Positions 44,549-53,747 of a stretch of DNA of 64,000 nucleotides are shown here, piece after piece. The first letter of the stretch is position 1; every line of letters begins with the position of its first letter. The notes under the pieces were generated by a model. It did no database searches, had not been told where the DNA came from, and saw only the letters and a program-made list of their open reading frames with translations. The DNA is taken from positions 62,001-126,000 of the forward strand of contig JAUJOR010000001.1 in NCBI GenBank assembly GCA_030447525.1, read 5' to 3'. A program made the position numbers and the translations under genes. This DNA is from Chloroflexota bacterium. GTDB lineage: Bacteria > Chloroflexota > UBA11872 > UBA12225.

Positions 44549-45019
44549 GTACGGGGCGCTGGGGGCGCGACTCGGGGGCCGCCCTGGGGCGCCGGGTTGG
44601 TTGGACGATGGTAACCCGTTGGGCCGTTGGATGGTAACAATCAGATTGTAGTTGGCGGTCAAGATAGGGCTTTGCCCAAAATGTGCCAGTAGCGCCTAAG
44701 TACAGCGCCAGCAGCGGCAACGCTAACCTGGGCGCAATCCACCGATTGGTGTCTCAGCGGACTTTTTGGGCAAAGCCGTCAAGATAGCGCTGCCCCCCAT
44801 TCGTGTTACGCTGTCTTGGGCAGCCTGCCGGCGTGGCCGGCGTGGCGACGGCGACTCGACCGCCCGGCACCTGCCTGGGAGGCAGTGCAAGATGCCGGCG
44901 GCGCCTGCCGGGTAGGGGCAGCGGGCGGTAGTGTGGGCCGGCAACGATGTATCTTGTCTTGTCTTGCGACGTGACCGGGTCATGGAGGGTGCCATAGTGG
45001 GCGCGGCGGAGGGGCGCCG
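44549..45019. other. Divergent promoter region carrying a MITE
   Basis: About 470 bases between two divergent genes. 44657-44787 is a small mobile element (separate entry). The remaining ~230 bases up to the histidine kinase hold no gene. GGCGGAGGGGC just before 45020 is the kinase's ribosome-binding region. Confidence 0.5.
44657..44787. mobile_element. 111-bp MITE with 14-bp inverted repeats and 10-bp target duplication
   Basis: The element runs 44667-44777. Its ends are GGCTTTGCCCAAAA and the exact reverse complement TTTTGGGCAAAGCC (16 of 18 pair when extended). The identical 10-mer GTCAAGATAG flanks it on both sides (44657-44666 and 44778-44787), as a target-site duplication. No coding capacity. 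It should be mobilised by a full-length IS with the same ends; duplication lengths near 10 bp occur in IS4-like elements. GGGCAAAGCC also appears at 2146-2155. Confidence 0.85.
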
Positions 45020-46846
45020 GTGAATCAAACGGCCCTGTCTCAGGACGCGCCGGCTGCGGCCCGTAGTAGGCAGCGCCTCGAGGCAGGCTTGCTGGAGGCG
45101 CTGTGCGAGGCATCTCCCGACGGCATCCTCGTCGTCTCCGAAGAAAGGCGGTTGCTGGCTTTCAACCGCCGCTTCGTGGACATGTGGGGCATTCCGGAAG
45201 ATGTTCTCCACACCGGCCTGGACGAGAAGGTGCTGGCCACGGTACAGGATAAGCTGATTGATCCGCAGCGCTTCCATGCTCGGGTGGCCTATCTCTACCA
45301 GCATCCCGAGGAGACGTCGAGCGACGCCATCCCGCTGACCGATGGGCGGACGTTCGAGCGGTACAGCGCGGCCGTGCGGGGCGTCGGCAATGCGGTCTAC
45401 GGCCGGGTGTGGTTCTTCCGGGATGTCACCGACCGCCTGACGGCGGAAGCGGCCAGCGCCCAGCTCATCCGCGAGCAGGCGGCGCGGGAGAACGTCCTCC
45501 GTCACACCGCCCGGCTGCGGGCGCTCCACGAGGCAGCCCTGACCATCGCTGCCCCGATACCGGCGGAGCCGGAGGCGGTGGCCTCGCTCCTGGCTCGTGT
45601 GATCCGGCACGCCGTGGAGGCCCTGGAGGGGCGGGACGGGCGGATTGTGCTGGCCGAGAACGCCGCCTGGCAGGAGCTGGTGCCGGGGAGCTCCCCTGCC
45701 GATGGGCTCGTCCTGCTCGACCATGATGAGAGCCTGCGCCGGATGCGCCTGCGTCCCCGCGGGGCGACGGCCCACGTCCTGGCCAGTGGCCGGTTGGTGC
45801 TCGTCGAGGACACCATGGCACCGGACGCGTACGGGCCCTATCCGAAGCTGGCCCAGGCAGGTATCGGGTCGTTCGTCGTCGCCCCGCTGGTCGCCGACCA
45901 GCACGTCCTGGGGGCCCTCTCGGTGACGTTCGGGAGCCACCGACAGCTTGATGCAGAGGATCGGGACGCCCTCCAGCTGTTCGCCGCCCACGCGGCGACG
46001 GCGCTGGAGCGCGTCCGCCTGGCGGCCGAGCGTCAGGCCGCCCTACGCGATCTAGCCAAGCAGGAGGCCGAGGCGGAGGCCCTGCGCCACCTTGATCAGC
46101 TGAGAAGCAACCTGCTGCTGATGATCTCCCACGAGCTGCGTACCCCGTTGACCTTGATCCACGGCTATGCCGAGCTCCTCCAGGCCCGCATCGGCTCGCT
46201 CTCCCCTGAGGCGGCACAGACGATGGCCGGCCGCATCCACGCTGGATCAACCCAGCTGGCGCGCTTGATGGATGGCCTGCTCGACTTTACCCACATCAAG
46301 CACGGCGACGTCCTGATCCGGCCGGTGGTCTTCGACCTGGTCTCCGTGTTGGAGGACGTCGTCAATCGCTTCCGGGTCAATCCGGGCGGTGACCGCCTGG
46401 TGTTCCTGGGCACGGGGCGGCTGACCGTACGTGCCGACCAGGAGCGTATCGCCCAGGCCCTCTCGAACCTGATCGAGAACGCCCTGACCTACGCCCCCGA
46501 AGGGCCTATCGTCGTCCGCGTGCGGGCCGCCGAGCGCACGGTAGAGGGAGGCTGCGGGGGGCAAGGCGCTGCGAGCTGGGTGCGTGTTGAGGTGGAGGAC
46601 GAGGGGCCGGGCCTGCCGCTGGATGAGCAGTCTCAGGTTTGGGACAGCTTCTTTCGTGGCGCCCGCGTCGCTGGCCTGAACGTCGCACCAGGGAGCGGGA
46701 TCGGCCTGGCTACGGTCAAGGCCCTGGTGGAGACCCACGGCGGGGCCGTCGGACTGGAGAGCGTCCCAGGGCGGGGGGCCTGCTTCTGGTTCGAGCTCCC
46801 GGCGGCTGCCGAAGTCCCGGCTCAGGGACCTGACCGACCCCGCTGA
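45020..46846 (+). CDS. Sensor histidine kinase (PAS-GAF-HisKA-HATPase)
   Basis: 608 residues from GTG. Domains in order: PAS (~20-140, SPDGILVVSEERRLLAFNRR and WFFRDVTDRLTAEA), coiled linker, GAF (~170-330, GSFVVAPLVADQHVLGALSV), HisKA with the phosphorylated His in LMISHELRTPLTLIHGYAEL, and HATPase_c with the N box (LSNLIENALTYAPEG), G1 (VEDEGPGLP) and G2 (GSGIGLATVKALVETHGG). No membrane helix, so a cytoplasmic sensor. The CheY-like gene at 46929 is convergent and is the nearest possible partner. A MITE lies in its upstream region. Confidence 0.93.
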   Translation: MNQTALSQDAPAAARSRQRLEAGLLEALCEASPDGILVVSEERRLLAFNRRFVDMWGIPEDVLHTGLDEKVLATVQDKLIDPQRFHARVAYLYQHPEETSSDAIPLTDGRTFERYSAAVRGVGNAVYGRVWFFRDVTDRLTAEAASAQLIREQAARENVLRHTARLRALHEAALTIAAPIPAEPEAVASLLARVIRHAVEALEGRDGRIVLAENAAWQELVPGSSPADGLVLLDHDESLRRMRLRPRGATAHVLASGRLVLVEDTMAPDAYGPYPKLAQAGIGSFVVAPLVADQHVLGALSVTFGSHRQLDAEDRDALQLFAAHAATALERVRLAAERQAALRDLAKQEAEAEALRHLDQLRSNLLLMISHELRTPLTLIHGYAELLQARIGSLSPEAAQTMAGRIHAGSTQLARLMDGLLDFTHIKHGDVLIRPVVFDLVSVLEDVVNRFRVNPGGDRLVFLGTGRLTVRADQERIAQALSNLIENALTYAPEGPIVVRVRAAERTVEGGCGGQGAASWVRVEVEDEGPGLPLDEQSQVWDSFFRGARVAGLNVAPGSGIGLATVKALVETHGGAVGLESVPGRGACFWFELPAAAEVPAQGPDRPR

Positions 46847-46928
46847 CCCCCGGCCGCAACGCCTGCGGCCCCTGTGGCTCCCGTGGCCCCTCGGGCGCGA
46901 CGTGCCCGAGACCAACGACAGCTGGCGC

Positions 46929-47342
46929 TCACTGCTCCGGCGGCCCCTCTCCCGGAGGCGAGTCGGCTCTGGACTGGGCCTTGGCCAGTCCCTCCATCAC
47001 GGCGTCGGCGAACTCTACGAGAGAGAACGGCTTGATCATGTAGCGGTCGGCCCCGGCGCTGAGTCCGGCCTGCACCTGCGCCGGCTGGGCGGCGGCGGAG
47101 AGGAGGATGACGTAGGTGGAGGCCAGCGCGGGGTCGGCGCGGATGGCGGCCGTCAGCTCCAGCCCGTTCCGGCCGGGCATCAGGACGTCCAGGACGACCA
47201 GTGCGGGGCGGTGCTCCTGGATCAACGACCACGCCATGTGGCCGTTGGTTGCCTCCAGGATGGTGTAAGGACCAGGGGTCAGCGTGAGGGATATCAGCTC
47301 GCGAACGTCCGGTACGTCGTCGGCTACCAAGATCGTGGTCAT
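46929..47342 (-). CDS. Single-domain response regulator (CheY-like)
   Basis: ATG 47342 follows AGGAGA at good spacing; 137 residues. Acidic pair in LVADDVPDVRELI, phosphoacceptor Asp in LVVLDVLMPGRNGLE (near residue 51), Ser in VILLSAAAQ and Lys in YMIKPFSLVEF. It lacks an output domain and ends in a short charged tail. It converges on the histidine kinase with an 82-base gap, so the two may form a pair despite opposite orientation. Confidence 0.9.
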   Translation of the reverse strand: MTTILVADDVPDVRELISLTLTPGPYTILEATNGHMAWSLIQEHRPALVVLDVLMPGRNGLELTAAIRADPALASTYVILLSAAAQPAQVQAGLSAGADRYMIKPFSLVEFADAVMEGLAKAQSRADSPPGEGPPEQ

Positions 47343-47470
47343 CGATCTCCTGCGTTCGCCAGCCAGACAAGGGGCTCCACCCCACCTCACGGCGAGGGCC
47401 GCCCGCCCCAACACAGGGGCTCCCGGCCCACAACGAGGGAGATGATACTACTCATGGCCTTATTGTCAGG

Positions 47471-48874
47471 GTGAATGCGGGCGGCGGGGCAGACGCTGGG
47501 TCGAGCGCACCGTCTCCAGCAACTACCGCCACGGCGCCTCCGTTCCGAATCCGGCAGTCCGTCAGCTCGCACCTCCCGACTATGTTGCAGACCCCGATCG
47601 GCCGGCCGGGCATCCCGGCCCGGCGTTTGCCGGCCGTCCCCGACGTCCCGCCCTCCCGGCCCGCCGTCCCCGACCGGCGGCGCCCGGTCTCTGAGCACGC
47701 CCCGCGCTCCACGGGTCAGCCGTCGTCCCATCCCCTTCCCGTGGCCGGGAGCCTCCGGCGAGAAGCCCCCCAAAGAGGCCCTACCGGCCGGCGGGGTCCG
47801 CGCCGCCGTCGCGCCCACCGACCGGCGGGGGGATTGTCCCGGACGCTGGCTCTCGTCCTCGTGCCCCTGCTGATCCTCCTGACGTGGCGCTGCGCGGCCC
47901 CCCGTCCCGACGTGCCGGGGCCGCCGGCAGCCGACTCCCGGCCGGCCGGCGGGCTGGGTTCGGTGCTGGGCGCCAGGGCGGCCCTCGCCGGCCCGGATGG
48001 GTCAAGCGGGTCCGGCGTCCTCGATAGTGGAACGGCGGCTGCTTTGCCGGCGCCGCGCCCGGATGCCGTGCTCCAGGCGGTGGTGGAGCGCACCATCGAT
48101 CCACGGAACGGGACGGCGGCCGTGTTCGTCCGTCACCTACGCACCGGGGCCAGCGCCGGCCTCCGTGAGGACATGCTCTTCCCGTCGGCCAGCCTGGCCA
48201 AGGTCCCGATCCTGGTGGAGGTGTACCGGCAACTGGCCACGGGCGTACTCCGCCAGGATGAGACTATCCTCATCACGGCCGGGAGCATCACGGATGGTGC
48301 CGGGGTGCTCCAGGCTCGAGTGGGGGAGCGTCTTCGGGTCTCGGAGCTGCTGCGCCTCAGCGTCAGCGTCAGCGATAACGTGGCCGCCCGGTTGCTCCTC
48401 CAGCGCGCCGGGGGCGTAGAGGCGGTGAATCGCACGATGGTCAACCTCGGCCTGAGCCAGACACGCCTCTACGCCGACGACCGCCCCAACACCACCAGCG
48501 CTGCGGAGATGGCGTCGCTCCTGGCCTGGATGGCGACATGGACTCCCACCAGTCCCACCGGCCGGCCGGCCTCCTCGCGGGCCTCCGGCGGGACGGCGGC
48601 CCTACCGGCCAGGCCCTTGCCGGACGCCCTTGCGGCCCTCCTGGCCCTGCCCCAGAATCAGGCCTGGCTTGCCCAGGGTGTGCCCGCGTCCGTGCCGGTG
48701 GCGCATAAGAGCGGACAGCTCCCCAACGTGCGCCACGACGCCGGGATTGTCTATGCCCCCAACAATCCCTACGTCGTGGTTGTGCTGACCGATGACTTGG
48801 CCCACCAGGGCGACGCCGAAGACACCATCATGACTCTCTCCCGGCGGGTCTTCGAGCACTTTTCCCGGAGGTAA
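47471..48874 (+). CDS. Class A beta-lactamase-like serine hydrolase, membrane-anchored
   Basis: The longest form (GTG 47471) has 467 residues; ATG 47582 is a plausible shorter start. A basic N-terminus leads to a membrane helix (TLALVLVPLLILLTWR). The catalytic domain begins near residue 195 with SASLAKVPILVEV (SxxK), then SVSDNVAARLLL (SDN) and PVAHKSGQLPNVRHD (KSG). These are the three active-site elements of class A beta-lactamases and related penicillin-recognising hydrolases. The usual Glu166 loop is not obvious, so it may be a transpeptidase-like or other esterase rather than a resistance enzyme. It is extracytoplasmic. Confidence 0.8.
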   Translation: MNAGGGADAGSSAPSPATTATAPPFRIRQSVSSHLPTMLQTPIGRPGIPARRLPAVPDVPPSRPAVPDRRRPVSEHAPRSTGQPSSHPLPVAGSLRREAPQRGPTGRRGPRRRRAHRPAGGLSRTLALVLVPLLILLTWRCAAPRPDVPGPPAADSRPAGGLGSVLGARAALAGPDGSSGSGVLDSGTAAALPAPRPDAVLQAVVERTIDPRNGTAAVFVRHLRTGASAGLREDMLFPSASLAKVPILVEVYRQLATGVLRQDETILITAGSITDGAGVLQARVGERLRVSELLRLSVSVSDNVAARLLLQRAGGVEAVNRTMVNLGLSQTRLYADDRPNTTSAAEMASLLAWMATWTPTSPTGRPASSRASGGTAALPARPLPDALAALLALPQNQAWLAQGVPASVPVAHKSGQLPNVRHDAGIVYAPNNPYVVVVLTDDLAHQGDAEDTIMTLSRRVFEHFSRR

Positions 48875-48884
48875 GCATCTCCCT

Positions 48885-48963
48885 CTAGTACAGTTCCGCG
48901 GAAGTCCTGCAGCAGGCCCCAACCTGGGAGACCTGCTGAAGGACTTCAACCCAGGTGTACTAG
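48885..48963. mobile_element. CTAG-bounded palindromic element (MITE-like)
   Basis: Between CTAG at 48885 and CTAG at 48960 lie 71 bases that fold on themselves. GAAGTCCTGCAGCAGG pairs with CCTGCTGAAGGACTTC (one mismatch) and the outer CTAGTACA pairs with TGTACTAG. It follows the hydrolase stop by ten bases and abuts the IS701-family element, so it may also end transcription of the hydrolase gene. Confidence 0.75.
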
Positions 48964-50503
48964 TACTACTTCGTTAGCAGGCAGGGTAGACTTGGGCATG
49001 GTGCTGCAACCTGTGCAGGTCCCGCGGGCGGGACCGGAGCCGCTGCCGGAACTGGAGTCGTACCTGCGGCCGTTTGCGTCGCTCTTCCGGCACCCGCAGA
49101 GCCGACCGACCTGGGAGAGCCTGGAGCGGTACGTGACGGGGCTGCTGACCGACTTGCCCCGCAAGAACTGCGACACCATCGTCGCGGGCGGTGGCCGGCA
49201 CCTCGACCGAACGCTTGCAGCACCTGCTGACCGACGCGGATTGGGACCCGCTGGCGCTGGACGAGGCGCGGGTGCGCCGGCTGGTGGCCCTGGGCCCGCC
49301 GGGGGGCTGCTGGTGCTGGACGACACCGGGCTGCCGAAGAAGGGCACTGGGTCGGTGGGGGTGGCCCCGCAGTACTGCGCGCGTTGGGCAAGGTGGCCAA
49401 CTGCCAGGTGGTGGTCAGCGCCGAGTACGTCGCGGACGTGCCGGAGACCAGCACCCCCTGCACTGGCCGGTCAGCGCCCGGCTGTTCCTGCCCGCGGAGT
49501 GGGTGGCCGCCGCGGCCCGCCGGCGGCGGGCGCACGTCCCCGAGGCGGTGCACGGGCAGACCAAGCCCCGAGGGGCCCCGGGGCTGACCCTGGTCGACCG
49601 GGCGCGGACCTGGGGCGTGCCCTTCGCCTTCGTCGTCGCCGACGCCGGCTACGGGCAGGGCCCCCGCTTCCTGGCCGGGCTGAGACCCGCGGCCTGCCCT
49701 ACGCCTGCGGGGGTCAAGCGCACCTTCGGCCTGCGGTTGCCCGACGAGGTCGCGGCGGGCCGCCGCGCGCGCCCCCCGTCGCCGTACCGGGGCCGCGGCC
49801 GGCCCCGGGTGCCCCGGCCGGCGCCCCTGTGGGACGCGGAGACCCTGCTGGCCGCCGTCCCCGACGAGGCGTGGGAGGCGGTCACCTGGCGGGAGGGGAC
49901 GAAGGGCGCGCTGACCAAGGAGTTCGTCGCCGTGCGCGTCCACCGCGCCACCGGCAACCCGGACGTCGGGACGAACGGGCGCAGCGTCGCCCACGGGCGG
50001 GTCACCACCGGCCCGGCGGGCTGGCTGCTGGGCGAGCGCCCCCTGCCCGGCCAGGAGGGCGACCCCAAGTGGTACTTCTTGTGGCTGCCGGGGTGGCCCC
50101 TGGAGACGCCCCTGGCGCGCCTGGTCACCTTGGCCCACGGCCGCTGGGTGGTCGAGCAGTTCTACGAGGACGCCAAGGGGGCGTGCGGGCTGGCCGACTA
50201 CCAGGGCCGGCGCTGGGACGGGCTGCACCGCCACCTGGCCCTGGTCCTGCTCACCTACAGCTTCCTGGCCACCCAGCGCCACTTCGCCGCCCGGCCCACC
50301 CCCACCCGCCCGGCGCCCGCCCGCCCCCTCCGCGCCGCCGCCGCGCGCGGGGCCCCGCCCCCCGCCCCGGCTGCCGACGTTTCCGGCCATGCACCGCCGC
50401 GTCCTCCTCTGGCTCTTCGAAGACCTCGTCCGCTGGATCAAGGCTACCGATCCCATCCTCCCGTTTCCCACGCCGTACTATCGCCGCTGCTAACGAAGTA
50501 GTA
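48964..50503 (+). mobile_element. IS701-family insertion sequence
   Basis: 1540 bp with inverted repeats TACTACTTCGTTAGCAG (from 48964) and CTGCTAACGAAGTAGTA (to 50503). CTAG flanks both sides (48960-48963 and 50504-50507). A 4-bp YTAR-type target duplication is typical of IS701. Both CTAGs are at the same time ends of neighbouring CTAG-bounded elements. Confidence 0.88.
48998..50501 (+). pseudogene. IS701-family transposase, multiply frameshifted
   Basis: From ATG 48998 the frame reads MVLQPVQVPRAGPEPLPELE to ~49190, then must switch for ERLQHLLTDADWDPLALDEA. It switches again for LLVLDDTGLPKKGTGSVGV (first catalytic Asp) and for LGKVANCQVVVSAEYVAD. One more change gives SARLFLPAEWV and VPFAFVVADAGYG (second Asp), and yet others cover the rest. 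WVVEQFYEDAKG (catalytic Glu) is near 50150. At least five frame changes are needed, although the sequence is otherwise complete. The element is thus inactive, or the assembly has indel errors here. Confidence 0.85.
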
Positions 50504-50581
50504 CTAGTGGGTCACGTTGCATTTGACTGGCGATGACCCGATCTGGCGCGGGCAGCATTTATTTGCGGTTTGACTCACTAG
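50504..50581. mobile_element. 70-bp CTAG-bounded element, copy A
   Basis: 70 bases between CTAG (50504) and CTAG (50578), starting TGGGTCACGTTGCATTTGAC and ending GTTTGACTCA, so the ends are inverted repeats with one mismatch (CTAGTGGGTCA/TGACTCACTAG). A second copy lies at 60732-60809 (57 of 70 bases identical by hand alignment). It ends 11 bases before the AAA+ gene's stop codon. Confidence 0.8.
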
Positions 50582-50591
50582 GAGCGAGCGC

Positions 50592-52118
50592 TCACCACGG
50601 TCGGGCGACGGTGGCGGCCTGCTCGATGAGCTCGGCGAGGGTGATCTGCCCCTCCTGCGCCCCGGAGCGTACCTTGACCTCTAGCGCACGGCGCACGGTC
50701 TCGGCGATGTCCGCCCCGCTGAAGTCCTCCGTTGCGTCCAGGAGCTGCTCCCAGCCGAGGCGATCGATGGGCTGAAACAGGCTACGACCGGCCTGGCGCT
50801 CCGCTTTCCCGAGGTGAACGCGGAAGATCGACTGGCGAGCAACTCGATTGGGCAGGGGCACCTCCACCAGGCGGTCGAAGCGTCCGGGACGGGTGAGGGC
50901 GGTGTCCACCGCCTCCGGCCGGTTGGTGGCGGCAATCACCACGATCCCCCGCGCCTCCTCCAGCCCGTCCATGTTCTCCAGCAGGGTGCTGACCACCCGG
51001 TGGGTGGCCTCGTGGGCGTCTTCGCGGGCCCGGGCGACAGCGTCGATCTCGTCAAAGAAGAGCACCGATGGGGCCTGCCGGCGCGCCTGGTCGAACACGC
51101 TCTGCAAGCGCCGCTCGGCCTCGCCGTACCACTTAGAGGATATGTCTGTTGCCCGCACGTGCACGAAGTGGGCGCCGGCTTCCTGGGCCAGGCAGCGTGC
51201 CAGGAGGGTCTTCCCGGTGCCCGGGGGCCCGTACATCAGGACGCCCTTGGGGGGGCGGGCCCCCCAGCGCCGGTAGGCCTGCGGGTCGCGAATAGCCAGG
51301 CAGATCGCCTGCAGCTCGCGCTTGGCCTCTTCCTGCCCGCCCACCTCGTCAAACGAGGAGTCGCCCACGCCCTGGCGAAGGCCGGGGCGGGGGAGGGCCC
51401 GCGGCGCCTCGGCAAAGGATTCCCCTCTCGGCAGGCGGGAGACCAGGTCGGCCGCCGACCTGCCCAGGCGGCGCAAGCCGTCCATGGCCGTGTCTACGTT
51501 GAGCGCGGTGGGGCGAAGAGTGAGGGCGATGCTGGGCGGGTGCGCCCCATGCCGGCGGTAGATGGCGTCCACCGTGGCGCCGACGACGACGCAGAAACCG
51601 TCTAGATCACGCTCCAGGGCGGCACGGTCGGTCAGCGGACGGGCACGGGTGCGCGGGCCAAAGAGCGGGACAAGGAAAGGCCATGTCCCGCAGGAGACCA
51701 CCAGTTGGTTCAGCACCACGCCCGGCCCGGCGACGAACAGGTCACGCCTGTGATCGTCGAGGATGTAGATGGCCTCGGGCGTGCGCCGGGTGGGGAAGCG
51801 ACCACTTAGCTCCGCCGGGGGCTGCAAGGTGCCGGCGAGCGGTCCGAGGCCGAAGGGGGCCAGAGCCAGGGCGCCGGCATTACCCACCGGCATGATCACG
51901 GCGGCCAGGGCCACGGCACCTTCCCGTCCCGGCTCGCTGCGGCCGACGACGAGCAGACGCCCCAGGGGGGCATCGAGCGCCACCTGGCCCAGCACCGTCA
52001 GGGGCATGCCGGCGCCGAGGCGCTCGGCCAGCTCTGGTCCCCAGGACAAGCGCAGGCCGCTGGGGACCGGCACGGCCCCGCCGGCCGGGAACGACGCACC
52101 CGCAGGTATGATGGCCAT
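50592..52118 (-). CDS. AAA+ ATPase with unknown N-terminal domain
   Basis: 508 residues. The C-terminal ~270 residues are a single classical AAA domain: FDEVGGQEEAKRELQAI, Walker A YGPPGTGKTLLARCLA (near residue 295), Walker B SVLFFDEIDAVARARED, AATNRPEAVDTALTRPGRFD (second region of homology with Arg fingers), and a helical lid (FSGADIAETVRRALE). It resembles the D1/FtsH/proteasomal ATPase branch, but no protease domain is fused. The N-terminal ~230 residues (LAERLGAGMPLTVLGQVALD, AIYILDDHRRDLFVAGPG) are not recognised and may bind substrate. It probably remodels or unfolds a protein. Confidence 0.87.
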   Translation of the reverse strand: MAIIPAGASFPAGGAVPVPSGLRLSWGPELAERLGAGMPLTVLGQVALDAPLGRLLVVGRSEPGREGAVALAAVIMPVGNAGALALAPFGLGPLAGTLQPPAELSGRFPTRRTPEAIYILDDHRRDLFVAGPGVVLNQLVVSCGTWPFLVPLFGPRTRARPLTDRAALERDLDGFCVVVGATVDAIYRRHGAHPPSIALTLRPTALNVDTAMDGLRRLGRSAADLVSRLPRGESFAEAPRALPRPGLRQGVGDSSFDEVGGQEEAKRELQAICLAIRDPQAYRRWGARPPKGVLMYGPPGTGKTLLARCLAQEAGAHFVHVRATDISSKWYGEAERRLQSVFDQARRQAPSVLFFDEIDAVARAREDAHEATHRVVSTLLENMDGLEEARGIVVIAATNRPEAVDTALTRPGRFDRLVEVPLPNRVARQSIFRVHLGKAERQAGRSLFQPIDRLGWEQLLDATEDFSGADIAETVRRALEVKVRSGAQEGQITLAELIEQAATVARPW

Positions 52119-52546
52119 CTCCGATGTTGCTCCAGCCGCCGCACGGCTCCGCCAGGGCGCTCAGGCGTGCCGGCGCGATGTACGTGGCGCTGCCCTGGCT
52201 GCCCTGCCAGGCGCACACAACTCAGTCTATCCTGTAGCCAGTATAACCGGGCCTCTCCCTCAGGCGGCCCCCTAGTGGGTCACACTGCACGTACCTGGTG
52301 GTGAAGAGACAGGCATTGTCAGGTGAGCAGGGACTTCCGCAAGTCGCCGGGCGATTCCGGACGAGCGACGCGACCTCTCGGGTGATGACTACGGAGCCAC
52401 GGGGCTCGCGGGCTATGGCGCTGCCAGGCGACAGGGAGGGCCTCGAGCCCCCGCCGGCCGGCTTGAGGCGACGGGGGCGAGTTGCACGCACGGCCCGCCA
52501 CGAGGGGCCCGCCACGAGGGGGCCGTGACCTGATGGCGGATAGGTC
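52119..52546. other. Intergenic region with a truncated CTAG element
   Basis: About 430 bases between the AAA+ gene and the TPR gene. Apart from the element remnant at 52272 no gene is supportable; short frames here have no domain. Confidence 0.4.
52272..52304. mobile_element. Remnant of the 70-bp CTAG element, copy C (left end only)
   Basis: CTAGTGGGTCAC is followed by ACTGCA and then CTGG, in register with the first ~30 bases of copies A and B. No matching right end occurs about 70 bases later, so the copy is truncated or diverged. Confidence 0.5.
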
Positions 52547-53194
52547 TCAGCCGGCGGCGCTGATCTCCTGATGGCCGCCCGAGGACGCCGAATGCCCCTC
52601 GGCCTCCGGGAGGTCGGCGTCCCCACCGGGGGGCTCGCCCCGCAGCAAGTCACGCAAGTAGAGGGTGGCCAGCCGGTGCCCCGGCTGCAGACGCAGGGCT
52701 TCCCGGTAGGACGCTTCGGCCTCGCCGGCGTGGCCTCTGAAGTGCAGCTCTAAACCGGTCATGGCGTGCCCCTCGGCGTAGGTCGGGGCCACCCGAGTCG
52801 CTCGCCGGAAGCAGTCCAGGGCGGCCTCGCCCCGCTCCTGGGCAAAGTAGGCCCGGCCCAGGGCGATGAGCGTGGGGGCGTCGTTCGGGCGCAGCTCCAG
52901 CTTTTTCTCCAGCCGCCGGATAGTGCGCAGCTCGCCAAGGTTGGCTTCTACCTCCTCGTCGTGCCACGGGGTCTCCGTGCGGGCGTGCTCTAGGAGCCGG
53001 ATGGCCTCCGGCAGGCGCCCGGCGCGTGCCGCCGCCAGGCCCCGGGCCTTGGCGGTCTTCTCCCAGGCCTGACGCGCCGCTTCCGGCTGCCGTCCGAGGG
53101 CCCGCAGGTGCGCCATGAAGGGCCACTCACGCGGCTCATTATTCTCGCCCGGCCGGCCCAGGACAACCATGCGACGCGACGTCGTATTTGCCAT
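52547..53194 (-). CDS. TPR-repeat protein
   Basis: The start at ATG 53194 is supported by AGGGGGG nine bases upstream; 215 residues beginning MANTTSRRMVVLGRPGENNE. At least three TPR units occur from residue ~65 to ~190: AWEKTAKARGLAAARAGRLP, PTLIALGRAYFAQERGEAAL, AEGHAMTGLELHFRGHAGEA. No signal peptide or enzymatic domain. It should mediate protein-protein contacts. It stands alone; the AAA+ gene lies downstream on the same strand at a distance of ~430 bases. Confidence 0.75.
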   Translation of the reverse strand: MANTTSRRMVVLGRPGENNEPREWPFMAHLRALGRQPEAARQAWEKTAKARGLAAARAGRLPEAIRLLEHARTETPWHDEEVEANLGELRTIRRLEKKLELRPNDAPTLIALGRAYFAQERGEAALDCFRRATRVAPTYAEGHAMTGLELHFRGHAGEAEASYREALRLQPGHRLATLYLRDLLRGEPPGGDADLPEAEGHSASSGGHQEISAAG

Positions 53195-53747
53195 TGTTGC
53201 GAGCCCCCCTTTACGCTCCGACGGAACGGCGAGCCCAGACTCACCACCCCGAACGGGTGCGCGCCCGGTCCGGCGGCGCCCCACCACCCCGCACAAGACC
53301 ACTACGCCCGGGGTATGTCAAGCGCTCCACGGTATGTCCGCACGTCCCGCAATCTTGCGCCACCCGTCCGCTGGCCGGATTCGACTCCCTTCCGAGCAGC
53401 ACCCCGCCGCCGCCGACATTCTACACCTGCGCTGATGGTGGCAAGGCCCCCTCTTGGCCGGGGAGCGATACCCCCCTAGCCCGCGGCCAGGTCCGGCAGC
53501 TCTCCCGGCTGCACCGCGACCCCCTGGCATGACGTGCGCGGTAGCATACCCCCGTCTTGTAACCTCCCTTTGAAGTCGCGTGGCCTGTGGCGCTTGCCGC
53601 GAGCGTGACGGCTCCCGGCGCTGGAGAGACGGGATGACCGCGCCGGCTGTGCCCAGACGCCGATCTCGCCTGACGCTCAGCAACTGCGACGTGCATGACG
53701 ACTGACCCAATGGTCTGTGGCGCCGGCGGTGGAGAGGGAGCCGTGAA
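53195..53747. other. Intergenic region between divergent genes
   Basis: 550 bases with no gene I can support. Both strands have open but unconserved-looking frames rich in Arg, Pro and His. GGAGAGGGAG (~53730-53739) is the ribosome-binding region of the aminoacylase-like gene. Confidence 0.4.
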
